DNA of 64,000 nt from Paraburkholderia hiiakae (lineage in GTDB: Bacteria > Pseudomonadota > Gammaproteobacteria > Burkholderiales > Burkholderiaceae): positions 124,001-188,000 of the forward strand of contig NZ_CAJHCQ010000012.1 in NCBI RefSeq assembly GCF_904848665.1. The letters run 5' to 3'. Made by a program: the position numbers and the translations under genes. Numbering within the stretch: the stretch's first letter is position 1; each line of letters starts with the position of its first letter. A model generated the notes under the pieces. The model worked only from the letters and a program-made list of their open reading frames with translations, searched no databases and had not been told where the DNA came from. Below are positions 25,068-33,799 of this stretch, piece after piece.

Positions 25068-26050
25068 CGCGCACCCTCCGATTTTTCAAGGCGCAGCAAC
25101 ATGAGCTTCGAGATCGAAAGCACGATGAACGTAATCACGAAGAGGATCAGGCCGAGTTCCATCAGCGCGGCCGTATGCAGGCCCGGGCTCGCTTCCGCGA
25201 ACTCGTTGGCGAGCGCCGACGTGATGCTGTTGCCCGGCGAAAAGAGCGACACGTTGTCGAGCAGGTTCGTATTGCCGATCACGAACGTGACGGCCATCGT
25301 CTCGCCAAGCGCGCGGCCAAGGCCGAGCATCACGCCGCCGATCACGCCGGTCTTGGTGAACGGCAGCACGATCTTCCACATCACTTCCCAGGTCGTGCAG
25401 CCGATACCGTAGGCCGACTCCTTGAGCAGCACGGGCGTGACTTCGAACACGTCGCGCATGACCGAGGCGATGTACGGAATGATCATGATCGCGAGAATCA
25501 CGCCGGCGCACAGAATGCCAATGCCGATGGGCGCGCCCTGAAACAGCGCGCCGACGATCGGCATGCCGCCCAGCAGCGAACCGAGCGGCTTTTCGAACCA
25601 CTGCGCGAAGATCGGCGCGAACACGAGCAGACCCCACATACCGTAGACGATCGACGGAATCGCGGCGAGCAGTTCGATGGCGATGCCGAGCGGCCGGCGC
25701 AGCCACGCGGGCGAAAGTTCGGTGAGGAAAAGCGCGATGCCGAAGCTCACGGGCACGGCGATGATGAGCGCGATGAGCGAGGTGGCGATCGTGCCGTAGA
25801 TGGGCACGAGCGCGCCGAACTGCTCGCTGGGTGGATCCCAGTCGGCAGTCCAGAGGAATGCGAAGCCGAATTTCTGGATCGTCGGCAACGAGGCGACGAT
25901 CAGCGACACGATGATGCCGCCGAGCAGCAACAGCGTGACGATGGCGGCGAGGCGCGCGAGGCCGCCAAAAATGATGTCCCCTGCCGGGCTGGGCGCTTTT
26001 TGCTGCGCAGCGTTGCCGGGCGGGTTCGACACGAGCGGGACGTCGGACAT
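25064..26050 (-). CDS. pstC: Phosphate ABC transporter permease PstC
   Basis: A 328-residue inner-membrane permease with six predicted hydrophobic segments starting at about residue 30 (AAIVTLLLLGGIIVSLIVAS). The EAA-like loop is KESAYGIGCTTWEVMWKIVLP. The frame is open to 26197, but M at 26050 (MSDVPLVSNPPGNAAQ) gives a normal cytoplasmic N-terminus. It is separated from pstS by 211 bases that contain a strong hairpin. Confidence 0.95.
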   Translation of the reverse strand: MSDVPLVSNPPGNAAQQKAPSPAGDIIFGGLARLAAIVTLLLLGGIIVSLIVASLPTIQKFGFAFLWTADWDPPSEQFGALVPIYGTIATSLIALIIAVPVSFGIALFLTELSPAWLRRPLGIAIELLAAIPSIVYGMWGLLVFAPIFAQWFEKPLGSLLGGMPIVGALFQGAPIGIGILCAGVILAIMIIPYIASVMRDVFEVTPVLLKESAYGIGCTTWEVMWKIVLPFTKTGVIGGVMLGLGRALGETMAVTFVIGNTNLLDNVSLFSPGNSITSALANEFAEASPGLHTAALMELGLILFVITFIVLSISKLMLLRLEKSEGAR

Positions 26051-26210
26051 GATGACCTGGGTTCCAGTTGCCGCGAGCGCGGGGCTCACGACGTTGACGC
26101 AGCCGTGGGACTGCAGATCGCCCGACTTCCGGCCGTCAATACTGACGACCAGGCCGGAGGGCGGGCGGCACATCATGGACAGCGCGGAATCAGGCAAGCC
26201 ACAAGCGAAC

Positions 26211-26236
26211 AGGCCGCGCGCGTCACGCGGCGGCCT
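26211..26236. terminator. Strong GC hairpin between pstS and pstC
   Basis: The arms AGGCCGC and GCGGCCT enclose an inner CGCGT-c-ACGCG stem. The T-run lies on the plus-strand side; reading leftwards from pstS it is not followed by Ts. It therefore more likely acts as an mRNA-stabilising or attenuating hairpin for pstS than as a complete terminator. Confidence 0.5.
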
Positions 26237-26261
26237 TTTTTACGCTTACCTGACGCCTTGC

Positions 26262-27293
26262 TTACTCAGCGACCGGCTTGCCGCTCGCGTCCTTTACCTT
26301 CTCCTTCCACTGCGACTTGATTTCGCTCACGACCGACGGCGGCAGCGAGATGTAGTCGAGGCTGTCAGCAGCCGGCGTGCCATTCTTGAAGGCCCAGTCG
26401 AAGAACTTGAGCGTTTCCTTGCCCTGGTCCGGCTTGTCCTGCGCGGTGTGAAGCAGCACGAAGGTCGCGCCGACGACCGGCCATGCGTCCTTGCCCGGCT
26501 CGTTCGTGAGGATCTGGTAGAACGACTTCTTCCAGTCCGCGCCAGCGGCGGCTGCCTTGAACGTGTCGGTATCCGGCTGAACAACAGCGCCCGACTCGTT
26601 CTTCATGGCAGTGTAGACCATGTGATTTTGCTTGGCGTACGCCCACTCGACGTAGCCGATCGCGCCCGGCAGACGCTGCACGAAGGCCGCGACGCCGTCG
26701 TTGCCCTTGCCGCCCGTACCCGTCGGCCATGCCACGGTCGTGCCTTCGCCGACCTTGCTCTTCCAGTCGGGGTTGACCTTCGAGAGGTAGTTCGTCCAGA
26801 TGAAGCTGGTGCCCGAACCATCGGCGCGGCGGACCACGGCGATGTCGAGGTCAGGCAGCTTGACCTTCGGGTTCAGCGCGACGATGGCCGGATCATTCCA
26901 CTTCTTGATCTTGCCGAGGTAGATGTCGCCGAGCACCGGGCCCGACAGCGTGAGTTCGCCGGCCTTGACGCCCGGCACGTTGATCGCCGGCACGACGCCG
27001 CCGACCACCGTCGGGAACTGGAACAGGCCTTCCTTGGCCAGATCTTCGTCCTTCAGCGGAGCGTCCGAGCCCGCGAAGTCAACGGTCTTGGCCTGAATCT
27101 GCTTGATGCCGCCCGACGAGCCAATGCCCTGGTAATTCACCTTGCCGCCGCCCGACTTTTGATAGGCATCCGCCCATTTCGTATAGATCGGTGCTGCGAA
27201 GGTGCTACCCGCGCCAGTGATGTCAGCAGCCTGCGCTGCGATCGCGAAGAGCGCGCCAGCAACGCCAGCGAGCGCGGTTTGCATCAATTTCAT
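26262..27293 (-). CDS. pstS: Periplasmic phosphate-binding protein PstS
   Basis: A 343-residue substrate-binding protein with a Sec signal peptide cut after AAQA (about residue 22). Phosphate-binding motifs are GAGSTFAAPIYTKW, YQGIGSSGGIKQI, FAGSDAPL and RRADGSGTSFIWTNYL. It delivers phosphate to PstCAB. A GGAGG ribosome site 4 bases upstream fixes the start at 27293; the longer frame to 27326 is not needed. It heads the pstSCAB-phoUBR set, with Pho-box-like repeats about 50-90 bases upstream. Confidence 0.97.
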   Translation of the reverse strand: MKLMQTALAGVAGALFAIAAQAADITGAGSTFAAPIYTKWADAYQKSGGGKVNYQGIGSSGGIKQIQAKTVDFAGSDAPLKDEDLAKEGLFQFPTVVGGVVPAINVPGVKAGELTLSGPVLGDIYLGKIKKWNDPAIVALNPKVKLPDLDIAVVRRADGSGTSFIWTNYLSKVNPDWKSKVGEGTTVAWPTGTGGKGNDGVAAFVQRLPGAIGYVEWAYAKQNHMVYTAMKNESGAVVQPDTDTFKAAAAGADWKKSFYQILTNEPGKDAWPVVGATFVLLHTAQDKPDQGKETLKFFDWAFKNGTPAADSLDYISLPPSVVSEIKSQWKEKVKDASGKPVAE

Positions 27294-27343
27294 GAGACCT
27301 CCAGTGTGTGAGCGGATGAACGACACCGCGAAGCTTAGGGGGT

Positions 27344-27386
27344 CTCTGTGACAGTACTGTGACGATTCATGAAGCGAACGTGACAG
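27344..27386 (-). promoter_or_regulatory. Double Pho-box upstream of pstS
   Basis: On the minus strand four TGTCAC/TTCAT/GTCAC/TGTCAC units are spaced 11, 10 and 11 bases, starting CTGTCACG and ending CTGTCACAGAG. This is the PhoB direct-repeat pattern, two boxes in tandem. A TAAGCT -10-like element follows at 27332-27337. Confidence 0.8.
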
Positions 27387-27522
27387 TACGATTACTGGCT
27401 GAAAGGCGCGCGGATATGCGTATTGGGCGATTTGCGAGGCGCGATCGCGACATGCCCAGCAAGGGCGGCGGTGGCTGGAAAGCCCGCCAGACGGGCGCTC
27501 GGATGATGCCCCGGAGTCCGGT

Positions 27523-27547
27523 AAAAAAATTCGAGGAATTCCTCGAA
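27523..27547 (-). terminator. Second hairpin terminator downstream of glmM
   Basis: A perfect 18-bp dyad, TTCGAGG-AATT-CCTCGAA (27530-27547), is followed on the minus strand by seven Ts. It is 163 bases after the glmM stop and would act as back-up. Confidence 0.7.
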
Positions 27548-27634
27548 AGTGGTTTGCAAACCGTTACGTGAATGTTTTAAATATTTGCCCGATTCTGTTT
27601 CGAAGCCGAAATAATCGCAGAAAAAGATGCGCAT

Positions 27635-27681
27635 AAAACGATGAACACGGCGACACGTTGTTCCCTCGTGCTCATCGTTTT
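27635..27681 (-). terminator. First hairpin terminator downstream of glmM
   Basis: The 15-base arms 27635-27649 and 27667-27681 pair with one mismatch around a 17-base loop, and on the minus strand the stem ends in TCATCGTTTTAT. It lies 29 bases after the glmM stop. Confidence 0.6.
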
Positions 27682-27709
27682 GGCGCTGGCGCAATTCAGC
27701 GGCCGGCGA

Positions 27710-29062
27710 TCACGCGATCGAACGCTTGACCACGTTGGCGATCGCCTCGGCGTAATGCACCGTGTCGCGCTCCTCGCGGGCCTCGACCATGACGCGTAGC
27801 ACCGGCTCTGTGCCCGACGCGCGGATCAGCACACGCCCTTTGCCCTTCAATTCCGCCTCGGCGGAAGCGATCGACTGCTGGATCTCGGCGTTGCCTTTCC
27901 AGTCGGCGCCTTGCGCGATGTGCACGTTGATGAGCTTCTGCGGAAACAGCTTCACGCCGTCGAGCAGTTGCGCGATCGTCTTGCCGCTGCGTTTCATCGC
28001 CGCGAGCACGAGCAGCGCCGAAACGATGCCGTCACCGGTCGTGTGCCGGTCGAGCGAAAGAATGTGACCCGAGCCTTCGGCGCCGAGCTGCCAGCCGCGC
28101 TCGCGCAGTTGCTCCAGGACGTAGCGGTCACCCACGTTCGCGCGCACCAGCTGCACGCCAAGACCTTCGAGCGCCTGCTCGATCGCGAGATTGGTCATAA
28201 GCGTGCCCACCGCGCCTTCCACCTTGCCATCGGTCGCGATGCGGTCCTTTACGAGCACGTAGAGCAGTTCGTCGCCGTTGTAAAGGCGGCCTTGTGCGTC
28301 CACCACCTGGAGACGATCGGCGTCGCCGTCCAGCGCGATGCCGAGGTCGGCGTGATTCGCGCGCACGGCGCGCACAAGCGCGTCGGGCGCGGTCGCGCCC
28401 ACGCCGTCGTTGATGTTGAAGCCGTTCGGCGACACGCCGATCGGAATCACGTCCGCGCCCAGTTCGTGGAACACGTGCGGCGCGATGTCATAACCCGCAC
28501 CGTTGGCGCAGTCGATCACGAGCTTCAAGCCGCGCAGGTTGAACGCCTGCGGGAACGTGCCCTTGCAGAACTCGATGTAGCGTCCGCCCGCATCGTGCAG
28601 GCGGCGTGCGCGGCCTAGCTGCTCGGACGGCGCGCAGTCGAGCGGCTGCTCGAGCTGTTCCTCGATTTGCGTCTCCACTTCGTCGGGGAGCTTGTTGCCG
28701 TCCGCGGAGAAAAACTTGATGCCGTTGTCGTAGTAAGGATTATGCGACGCACTGATCACGACGCCCGCGGCGAGCCGCAGCGCGCGCGTGAGATAGGCGA
28801 TGCCGGGCGTCGTCATCGGGCCAGCCAGCATCACGTCGATGCCGGCAGCCGAAAGCCCCGCTTCCAGGGAAGCTTCGAGCATATAGCCCGAGATACGCGT
28901 GTCCTTGCCGATCAGCACGGACGGACGCGGCCCGGATCCCGTCGCCGAACCCGCGAGCACCTTGCCTGCCGCGTAGCCTAGCCGAAGCACGAAATCGGGC
29001 GTGATCGGCGCCTCGCCGACCTTGCCACGCACCCCATCAGTTCCGAAATAACGACGTCCCAT
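27710..29062 (-). CDS. glmM: Phosphoglucosamine mutase GlmM
   Basis: A 450-residue alpha-D-phosphohexomutase that converts glucosamine-6-phosphate to glucosamine-1-phosphate for peptidoglycan and LPS precursors. The active-site loop is ISASHNPYYDNG with phosphorylated Ser106; the metal loop DGDADR and sugar loop GEGSGH-type (AEGSGHI) are present, and RASGTEPVLRVMVEA closes the phosphate site. An AGGGA ribosome site precedes the ATG. It follows folP in the classic ftsH-folP-glmM order. Confidence 0.97.
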   Translation of the reverse strand: MGRRYFGTDGVRGKVGEAPITPDFVLRLGYAAGKVLAGSATGSGPRPSVLIGKDTRISGYMLEASLEAGLSAAGIDVMLAGPMTTPGIAYLTRALRLAAGVVISASHNPYYDNGIKFFSADGNKLPDEVETQIEEQLEQPLDCAPSEQLGRARRLHDAGGRYIEFCKGTFPQAFNLRGLKLVIDCANGAGYDIAPHVFHELGADVIPIGVSPNGFNINDGVGATAPDALVRAVRANHADLGIALDGDADRLQVVDAQGRLYNGDELLYVLVKDRIATDGKVEGAVGTLMTNLAIEQALEGLGVQLVRANVGDRYVLEQLRERGWQLGAEGSGHILSLDRHTTGDGIVSALLVLAAMKRSGKTIAQLLDGVKLFPQKLINVHIAQGADWKGNAEIQQSIASAEAELKGKGRVLIRASGTEPVLRVMVEAREERDTVHYAEAIANVVKRSIA

Positions 29063-29157
29063 CTTTCTATCCCTCGGTTTGGTCCTGCTTTGTCCTGTAT
29101 TTTCGCCACCCGTGCGTCTGCGCTTCTCGCGTTGGAAAGCGCTCGCCAGGCGATCGC

Positions 29158-30069
29158 TTAGCCTCGCGCGGACTGTGCGACGCCTGCCATCGCGTCGCGC
29201 GTCGCCGCCCAGACCTTGAGTGCGTCCACGGTGGGCGCGACGTCATGCACGCGAATGATCGCCGCCCCGCGCTCTGCCGCGCACACCGCCGCTGCCAGGC
29301 TCGCCGCCACGCGTTCGGGCGCGGGCCGCTTCACGAGCGCGCCGAGCATCGACTTGCGCGACATGCCAGCGAGGATCGGATACGGCGCGACGCCGGTCGC
29401 AACCTCGGGCGTCGTTTCAGACAGGTGCGCGAGCAGCGCGTAATTGTGCTCCACCGTCTTGCCGAAGCCGAAGCCCGGATCCACGCTGATGCGCGCCTTC
29501 GCGACGCCCGCCGCTTCCAGTTCGGCACAACGCTGGGCGAGAAACTCGCGCACATCGCGCACGACGTCCACGTAGTCGGGCTCACCCACCTGCATGGTCT
29601 GCGGCTCGCCGAGCATGTGCATCACACACAGCCCGCAGTCGCTGCCGCGCACGGCGTCGATCGCACCAGGCATCCGGAAACCCCAGATGTCATTGATCAG
29701 GTCGGCGCCTGCCGCGAGCGCCGCGCGCATGACTTCGGGCTTGTACGTGTCAATCGAAAGCGGCACGTTCGCGCCCTTGAGCTTTTCCACAAGTGGAATC
29801 ACGCGCTCGAGTTCTTCGTCGAGCGGCACGGGCGGCGCGCCCGGCCGAGTCGATTCACCGCCAATGTCGATGATATCGACGCCGTCGAGCATCATCTGCT
29901 CCGCGCGGCGCAACGCGTCGCCAAAAGCGATATAGCGGCCGCCGTCGGAAAACGAGTCGGGCGTGGTGTTGAGGATGCCCATGACGAGCGGACGCTCGAA
30001 AGTCAGCGTGAAGCGGCCGCACGCGAGCGGTTCAGGTAGGAGACTACCCTGCGAGGAGATGTTGGGCAC
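29158..30069 (-). CDS. folP: Dihydropteroate synthase
   Basis: A TIM-barrel enzyme (303 residues with this start) that condenses p-aminobenzoate with the pterin pyrophosphate in folate synthesis and is the sulfonamide target. Motifs: MGILNTTPDSFSDGG, DIGGESTRPGAPPV, NDIWGF, and DPGFGFGKTVEHNYALL. The start is uncertain: no ATG is available. A TTG at 30129 lies in the T-run of a hairpin after ftsH and is unlikely; GTG 30108 or GTG 30069 are left, and 30069 gives the most usual N-terminal length. It lies between ftsH and glmM. Confidence 0.92.
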   Translation of the reverse strand: MPNISSQGSLLPEPLACGRFTLTFERPLVMGILNTTPDSFSDGGRYIAFGDALRRAEQMMLDGVDIIDIGGESTRPGAPPVPLDEELERVIPLVEKLKGANVPLSIDTYKPEVMRAALAAGADLINDIWGFRMPGAIDAVRGSDCGLCVMHMLGEPQTMQVGEPDYVDVVRDVREFLAQRCAELEAAGVAKARISVDPGFGFGKTVEHNYALLAHLSETTPEVATGVAPYPILAGMSRKSMLGALVKRPAPERVAASLAAAVCAAERGAAIIRVHDVAPTVDALKVWAATRDAMAGVAQSARG

Positions 30070-30125
30070 GTCAAGAAACGTCAGATGTGTAACGAGATGC
30101 GGCGGCACACAGGCGCGCCAGAAAT

Positions 30126-30160
30126 GCAAAACGGGCCGATGTGAGCATCACACCGGCCCG
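30126..30160 (-). terminator. Hairpin with T-run after ftsH
   Basis: On the minus strand CGGGCC and GGCCCG arms (30132-30160) with inner GTGA/TCAC pairing are followed by GTTTTGCATTT, starting about 20 bases after the ftsH stop. It may partly terminate before folP. Confidence 0.65.
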
Positions 30161-30179
30161 CAACTTTACTCGATAAGGA

Positions 30180-32066
30180 TCACGCCGGTGCAGTGGCGCT
30201 GCCGGGCTTGACCTCGGTACCCGTGCTGCCGCCCGAGGACGCGTCGCCCGTAGACGGCGTGCTCTTCGGCGAACGCGGCGGACGGCCGGCCATGATGTCG
30301 TTGATCTGATCGGCGTCGATCGTTTCCCACTCCATGAGTGCCGCGGTCATGGCTTCGACCTTGTCGCGGTTCTCGTCGAGCAGGCGCTTCGCGAGGTTGT
30401 ACTGCTCGTCGAGCACGCGGCGGATCTCCGCGTCGACCTTCTGCTGCGTCGCTTCCGAAATCGTACGCGTGAAGCCCTTGCCGAACGGGCTGCCGTCGCT
30501 GTCGTCGTCGGCGTAGACCATCGGTCCGAGCGCGTCGGTCATGCCGAAACGCGTGACCATGGCGCGGGCCGTTTGCGTCGCCTTGTTGAAGTCGTCCGAG
30601 GCGCCCGTGCTGATCAGGTTCATGAACAGCTCTTCCGCCACGCGGCCGCCGAACAGGATGGCCAGACGATCCAGCAGATAGTCCTTCGAATACGTTTCGT
30701 TGTCGTGCTCGGGCAACTGCCACGTCACGCCCAGCGCACGGCCGCGCGGAATGATCGTGACCTTGTGCACCGGGTCCGCCTTCGGCAGCAGCTTCGCGAC
30801 GACCGCGTGGCCCGACTCGTGGTACGCCGTGGCGCGCTTCGCTTCTTCGCGGATCACGGCCGACTTGCGCTCCGGACCCATGAAGATCTTGTCCTTCGCG
30901 TCTTCGAAATCCTGCATTTCAACGATGCGCTTGCCGCGGCGTGCCGCGAAGAGCGCTGCTTCGTTCACGAGGTTCGCGAGGTCGGCGCCCGAAAAGCCCG
31001 GCGTGCCACGCGCGATAACGGCTGCATCCACGTCGTTGGCGATCGGCACCTTGCGCAGGTGCACCTTCATGATCTGCTCGCGGCCGCGAATATCCGGCAA
31101 ACCCACATACACCTGGCGGTCGAAACGGCCCGGACGCAGCAGCGCCTTGTCGAGCACGTCAGACCGGTTGGTCGCCGCGATCACGATGACGCCCGAGTTC
31201 GCCTCGAAGCCGTCCATCTCGACCAGCATCTGGTTCAGCGTCTGCTCGCGTTCGTCGTTGCCACCGCCCATGCCGGCGCCACGATGGCGGCCGACCGCGT
31301 CGATTTCGTCGATGAACACGATACACGGCGCGTGCTTCTTCGCCTGCTCGAACATGTCGCGCACACGGGCGGCGCCCACGCCGACGAACATTTCCACGAA
31401 GTCCGAACCCGAGATGCTGAAGAACGGCACCTTCGCTTCGCCGGCAATGGCGCGCGCAAGCAGCGTCTTACCCGTCCCCGGAGGGCCGACGAGCAGCACG
31501 CCGCGCGGAATGCGTCCACCCAGCTTCTGGAATTTTTGCGGATCGCGCAGGAAGTCGACGAGCTCGGACACTTCTTCCTTCGCCTCGTCGCAGCCCGCGA
31601 CGTCGGAGAAGTTGACTGCGTTGTTGTTCTCGTCGATCAAGCGGGCGCGCGATTTACCAAAGGAGAACGCCCCGCCTTTGCCACCCCCTTGCATCTGTCT
31701 CATCATGTAGAACCAGAACACGATGATGAGGATGGTAGGCCCGAGGTAGTACAGCGCGGAAACGAGCGCGTTCGGCTCTTCGTCTGCCTTGCCGCTCACC
31801 TGCACACCATATTTCATCAGGTCGCCGACCATCCAGATGTCACCCGGGGAAACGATCTGGTATTTCTGGCCATCCGCCGGAGTGACCGTGAGGTTCCGCC
31901 CCTGCACCACGACAGTCTTGACCTTGCCGTTCTTCGCGTCGTCCATGAACTGCGAATAGGAAACGCCTTCCTGGACACGGGGCTTGTCGAACTGCTTGAA
32001 CACCGTAAACAGCACCAGTGCGATTACCAGCCACACTGCTGCCTTCGAAAACATGTTGTTGTTCAA
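30180..32066 (-). CDS. ftsH: ATP-dependent zinc metalloprotease FtsH
   Basis: A 628-residue membrane AAA+ protease that degrades misfolded membrane proteins and regulators such as LpxC or sigma-32 in relatives. Two membrane segments (about residues 9-25 and 104-124) flank a small periplasmic domain. The AAA module has Walker A GPPGTGKT, Walker B IVFIDEIDAVGRHRG and SRH; the zinc site is HESGH. The start is probably TTG 32066, because AAGGAG stands 7 bases before it but about 20 before ATG 32054. E. coli ftsH also uses a rare start. It follows rlmE, as in E. coli. Confidence 0.96.
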   Translation of the reverse strand: MNNNMFSKAAVWLVIALVLFTVFKQFDKPRVQEGVSYSQFMDDAKNGKVKTVVVQGRNLTVTPADGQKYQIVSPGDIWMVGDLMKYGVQVSGKADEEPNALVSALYYLGPTILIIVFWFYMMRQMQGGGKGGAFSFGKSRARLIDENNNAVNFSDVAGCDEAKEEVSELVDFLRDPQKFQKLGGRIPRGVLLVGPPGTGKTLLARAIAGEAKVPFFSISGSDFVEMFVGVGAARVRDMFEQAKKHAPCIVFIDEIDAVGRHRGAGMGGGNDEREQTLNQMLVEMDGFEANSGVIVIAATNRSDVLDKALLRPGRFDRQVYVGLPDIRGREQIMKVHLRKVPIANDVDAAVIARGTPGFSGADLANLVNEAALFAARRGKRIVEMQDFEDAKDKIFMGPERKSAVIREEAKRATAYHESGHAVVAKLLPKADPVHKVTIIPRGRALGVTWQLPEHDNETYSKDYLLDRLAILFGGRVAEELFMNLISTGASDDFNKATQTARAMVTRFGMTDALGPMVYADDDSDGSPFGKGFTRTISEATQQKVDAEIRRVLDEQYNLAKRLLDENRDKVEAMTAALMEWETIDADQINDIMAGRPPRSPKSTPSTGDASSGGSTGTEVKPGSATAPA

Positions 32067-32258
32067 AGCACCACTCCTTCACTCATAGATGGGCGCCTAC
32101 ATTTGCCTTGCGACACCACCAAAGCATTCTAATCCAGTACACCGACCCCTGCCATAACGTTTCGCTACAGCAGGAATAGCCCGAGCGCCTTGTCCTGTCC
32201 GCCTCTTGCACCCATTTCGCGGCCAGTTCGCGCCTTTTGCACGGCAATCATGCCCCGT

Positions 32259-32921
32259 TTAACCGGGACGCTTCAGATGTTTACCCAATATAAACGTTTC
32301 GGACGATTTATCGCGCGAAGCCTTCGGTTTGCGCGCCGCCACGACCTTGAACTGCTGCTTGAACTTCTCGACGATCTGGCTGTAACCGCTGCCGTGGAAA
32401 CATTTGACTAAAAGGGCGCCATCGGGTTTCAGATGATTCTGCGAAAACTCGAGCGCGAGATCGCACACGTGTTCGATACGCGCCGCGTCAGCCGACGCGA
32501 CCCCCGAAAGATTGGGCGCCATGTCCGAAATTACAAGATCGACTGGGCGCCCACCCACCAATTCTTCCAGTTGCGCGAGCACGTCGTCCTCGCGGAAGTC
32601 GCCCTGCAGGAACTGCACGTCGGAGATGGGTTCCATGGGCAGGAGGTCGACCGCGATGATCGTGCCGTCGATACCGCCTGGCCGTTCGTCGTCGCGCTTC
32701 GTGCCTTGCGCAAGCTTGTTGCGCGCGTACTGGCTCCAGCTGCCGGGCGCGGCGCCCAGGTCCACGATCACCATGCCAGGGCGGATCAGCTTGTCCTGCT
32801 CGTCGATTTCCTTGAGCTTGTACGCGGCCCGAGCGCGATAGCCCTCCCGCTGCGCCATTTTCACGTACGGGTCGTTGATATGGTCGTGCAGCCACGACTG
32901 ATTGAAGCGATTTTTTGCCAT
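32259..32921 (-). CDS. rlmE: 23S rRNA 2'-O-methyltransferase RlmE (FtsJ)
   Basis: A 220-residue RrmJ/FtsJ enzyme that methylates U2552 of 23S rRNA. Residues SRAAYKL-like (YRARAAYKLKEIDEQ) and the SAM motif VDLGAAPGSWSQYA are clear; the K-D-K-E tetrad can be placed at Lys in YKLKEID, Asp in VISDMAPN, Lys in LLVKCFHG and Glu in SSETFI. ATG 32921 gives the usual start MAKNRF. It precedes ftsH on the same strand with 192 bases between, and is divergent from yhbY, the same order as in E. coli. Confidence 0.96.
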   Translation of the reverse strand: MAKNRFNQSWLHDHINDPYVKMAQREGYRARAAYKLKEIDEQDKLIRPGMVIVDLGAAPGSWSQYARNKLAQGTKRDDERPGGIDGTIIAVDLLPMEPISDVQFLQGDFREDDVLAQLEELVGGRPVDLVISDMAPNLSGVASADAARIEHVCDLALEFSQNHLKPDGALLVKCFHGSGYSQIVEKFKQQFKVVAARKPKASRDKSSETFILGKHLKRPG

Positions 32922-33193
32922 TAAAGATGAACTCTTGCTGCGTGATTCCGCGCTTTTAGCGGATAATACGCGTTTTATTCGTGCGGCCGTCGCGGCCCGC
33001 TTGGCCGGATGTTCTTTTCTCCGCCGGCGTTTTTGCCCGCGCCCTGCCGTTCCCCACGGTTTTCCGTTGTTCCGACGCGCTTTGCCCGCTGGCGGCCCGC
33101 TACTCGCGGATCGCACTCACGTCTGCCCAGGTTGTGAATTCATGCCTGTCGACTCGCGCGGCGCCGTCATTTTAGTCGAGTCTGCCACATCCC

Positions 33194-33739
33194 ATGCCCG
33201 CCCTCACTCTTTCCGCCGAACAGCGCTCCGAGCTGCGCTCCCAGGCTCACGCGCTCAAACCGGTCGTACTCATCGGCGCCGAGGGACTGACCGACGCCGT
33301 GCTCAAGGAAATCAAGGTTCACCTCGCCGCGCACCAACTCATCAAGGTGCGCGTGTTCGGTGACGAGCGCGAAGAGCGTCTCGCGGTCTACGAAGAGATC
33401 TGCGACCGCCTGAGCGCCGCCCCGATCCAGCACATCGGCAAGCTGCTCGTCATCTACAAGCCTGAGGAAGCCAAGGCGAACGCCACGACCGCGCGCGCCG
33501 GCGCCCGCGGCACTGTGTCGCGCCCGTCGGCCGACGTACCGAGCGTTCGAGAAGCGGGCAAGCGTGGCGCCGCTCCGCGCACCGTCAAGGTCGTCAAGGC
33601 CAGCGACAACCCCATGCGCAAGCCGAAGTCGCAAAAAGTGACGGTCAAGGGTAACGAACGCGTCACGCAAGGCGGCAACATCAAGCGCGCCAAGAAGCGC
33701 CAAACCAGCTCCAAGCGCCCCCACCAGGGTTCGAAGTAA
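33194..33739 (+). CDS. yhbY: YhbY-type (CRM domain) RNA-binding protein
   Basis: A 181-residue protein. The first 95 residues are a CRM/YhbY domain (LSAEQRSELRSQAHALKPVVLIGAEGLTDAVLKEI) that binds pre-50S ribosomal particles. Unlike E. coli YhbY (about 97 residues) it has an 85-residue basic tail rich in Lys, Arg and Ser (KKRQTSSKRPHQGSK), probably an RNA-binding extension. It has its own terminator and is divergent from rlmE. Confidence 0.9.
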   Translation: MPALTLSAEQRSELRSQAHALKPVVLIGAEGLTDAVLKEIKVHLAAHQLIKVRVFGDEREERLAVYEEICDRLSAAPIQHIGKLLVIYKPEEAKANATTARAGARGTVSRPSADVPSVREAGKRGAAPRTVKVVKASDNPMRKPKSQKVTVKGNERVTQGGNIKRAKKRQTSSKRPHQGSK

Positions 33740-33769
33740 AAAAGCGCGGCCTTCGAGCCGCGCTTTTTT
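33738..33769. terminator. Bidirectional terminator between yhbY and the DUF4149 gene
   Basis: The arms AAAGCGCGGC and GCCGCGCTTT with a 6-base loop are flanked by A and T runs at the convergent gene ends. Confidence 0.9.
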
Positions 33770-33799
33770 GTCTGCGCCAGCGGCTGGGGCGCTCACTTA

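Larger units (their letters stand above)
27387..27709. other. Gene-free region between pstS and glmM holding several hairpins
   Basis: No gene is supported in this 323-base stretch. It holds two hairpins followed by T-runs on the minus strand (27635-27681 and 27530-27547) and a separate 12-bp palindrome GGTTTGCAAACC at 27551-27562. Base composition is more AT-rich than the flanks. Confidence 0.6.

Noticed and set aside
27387..27709. Small plus- and minus-strand ORFs between pstS and glmM
   Set aside because: They run through hairpins and T-runs, have poor starts and no domain signature.
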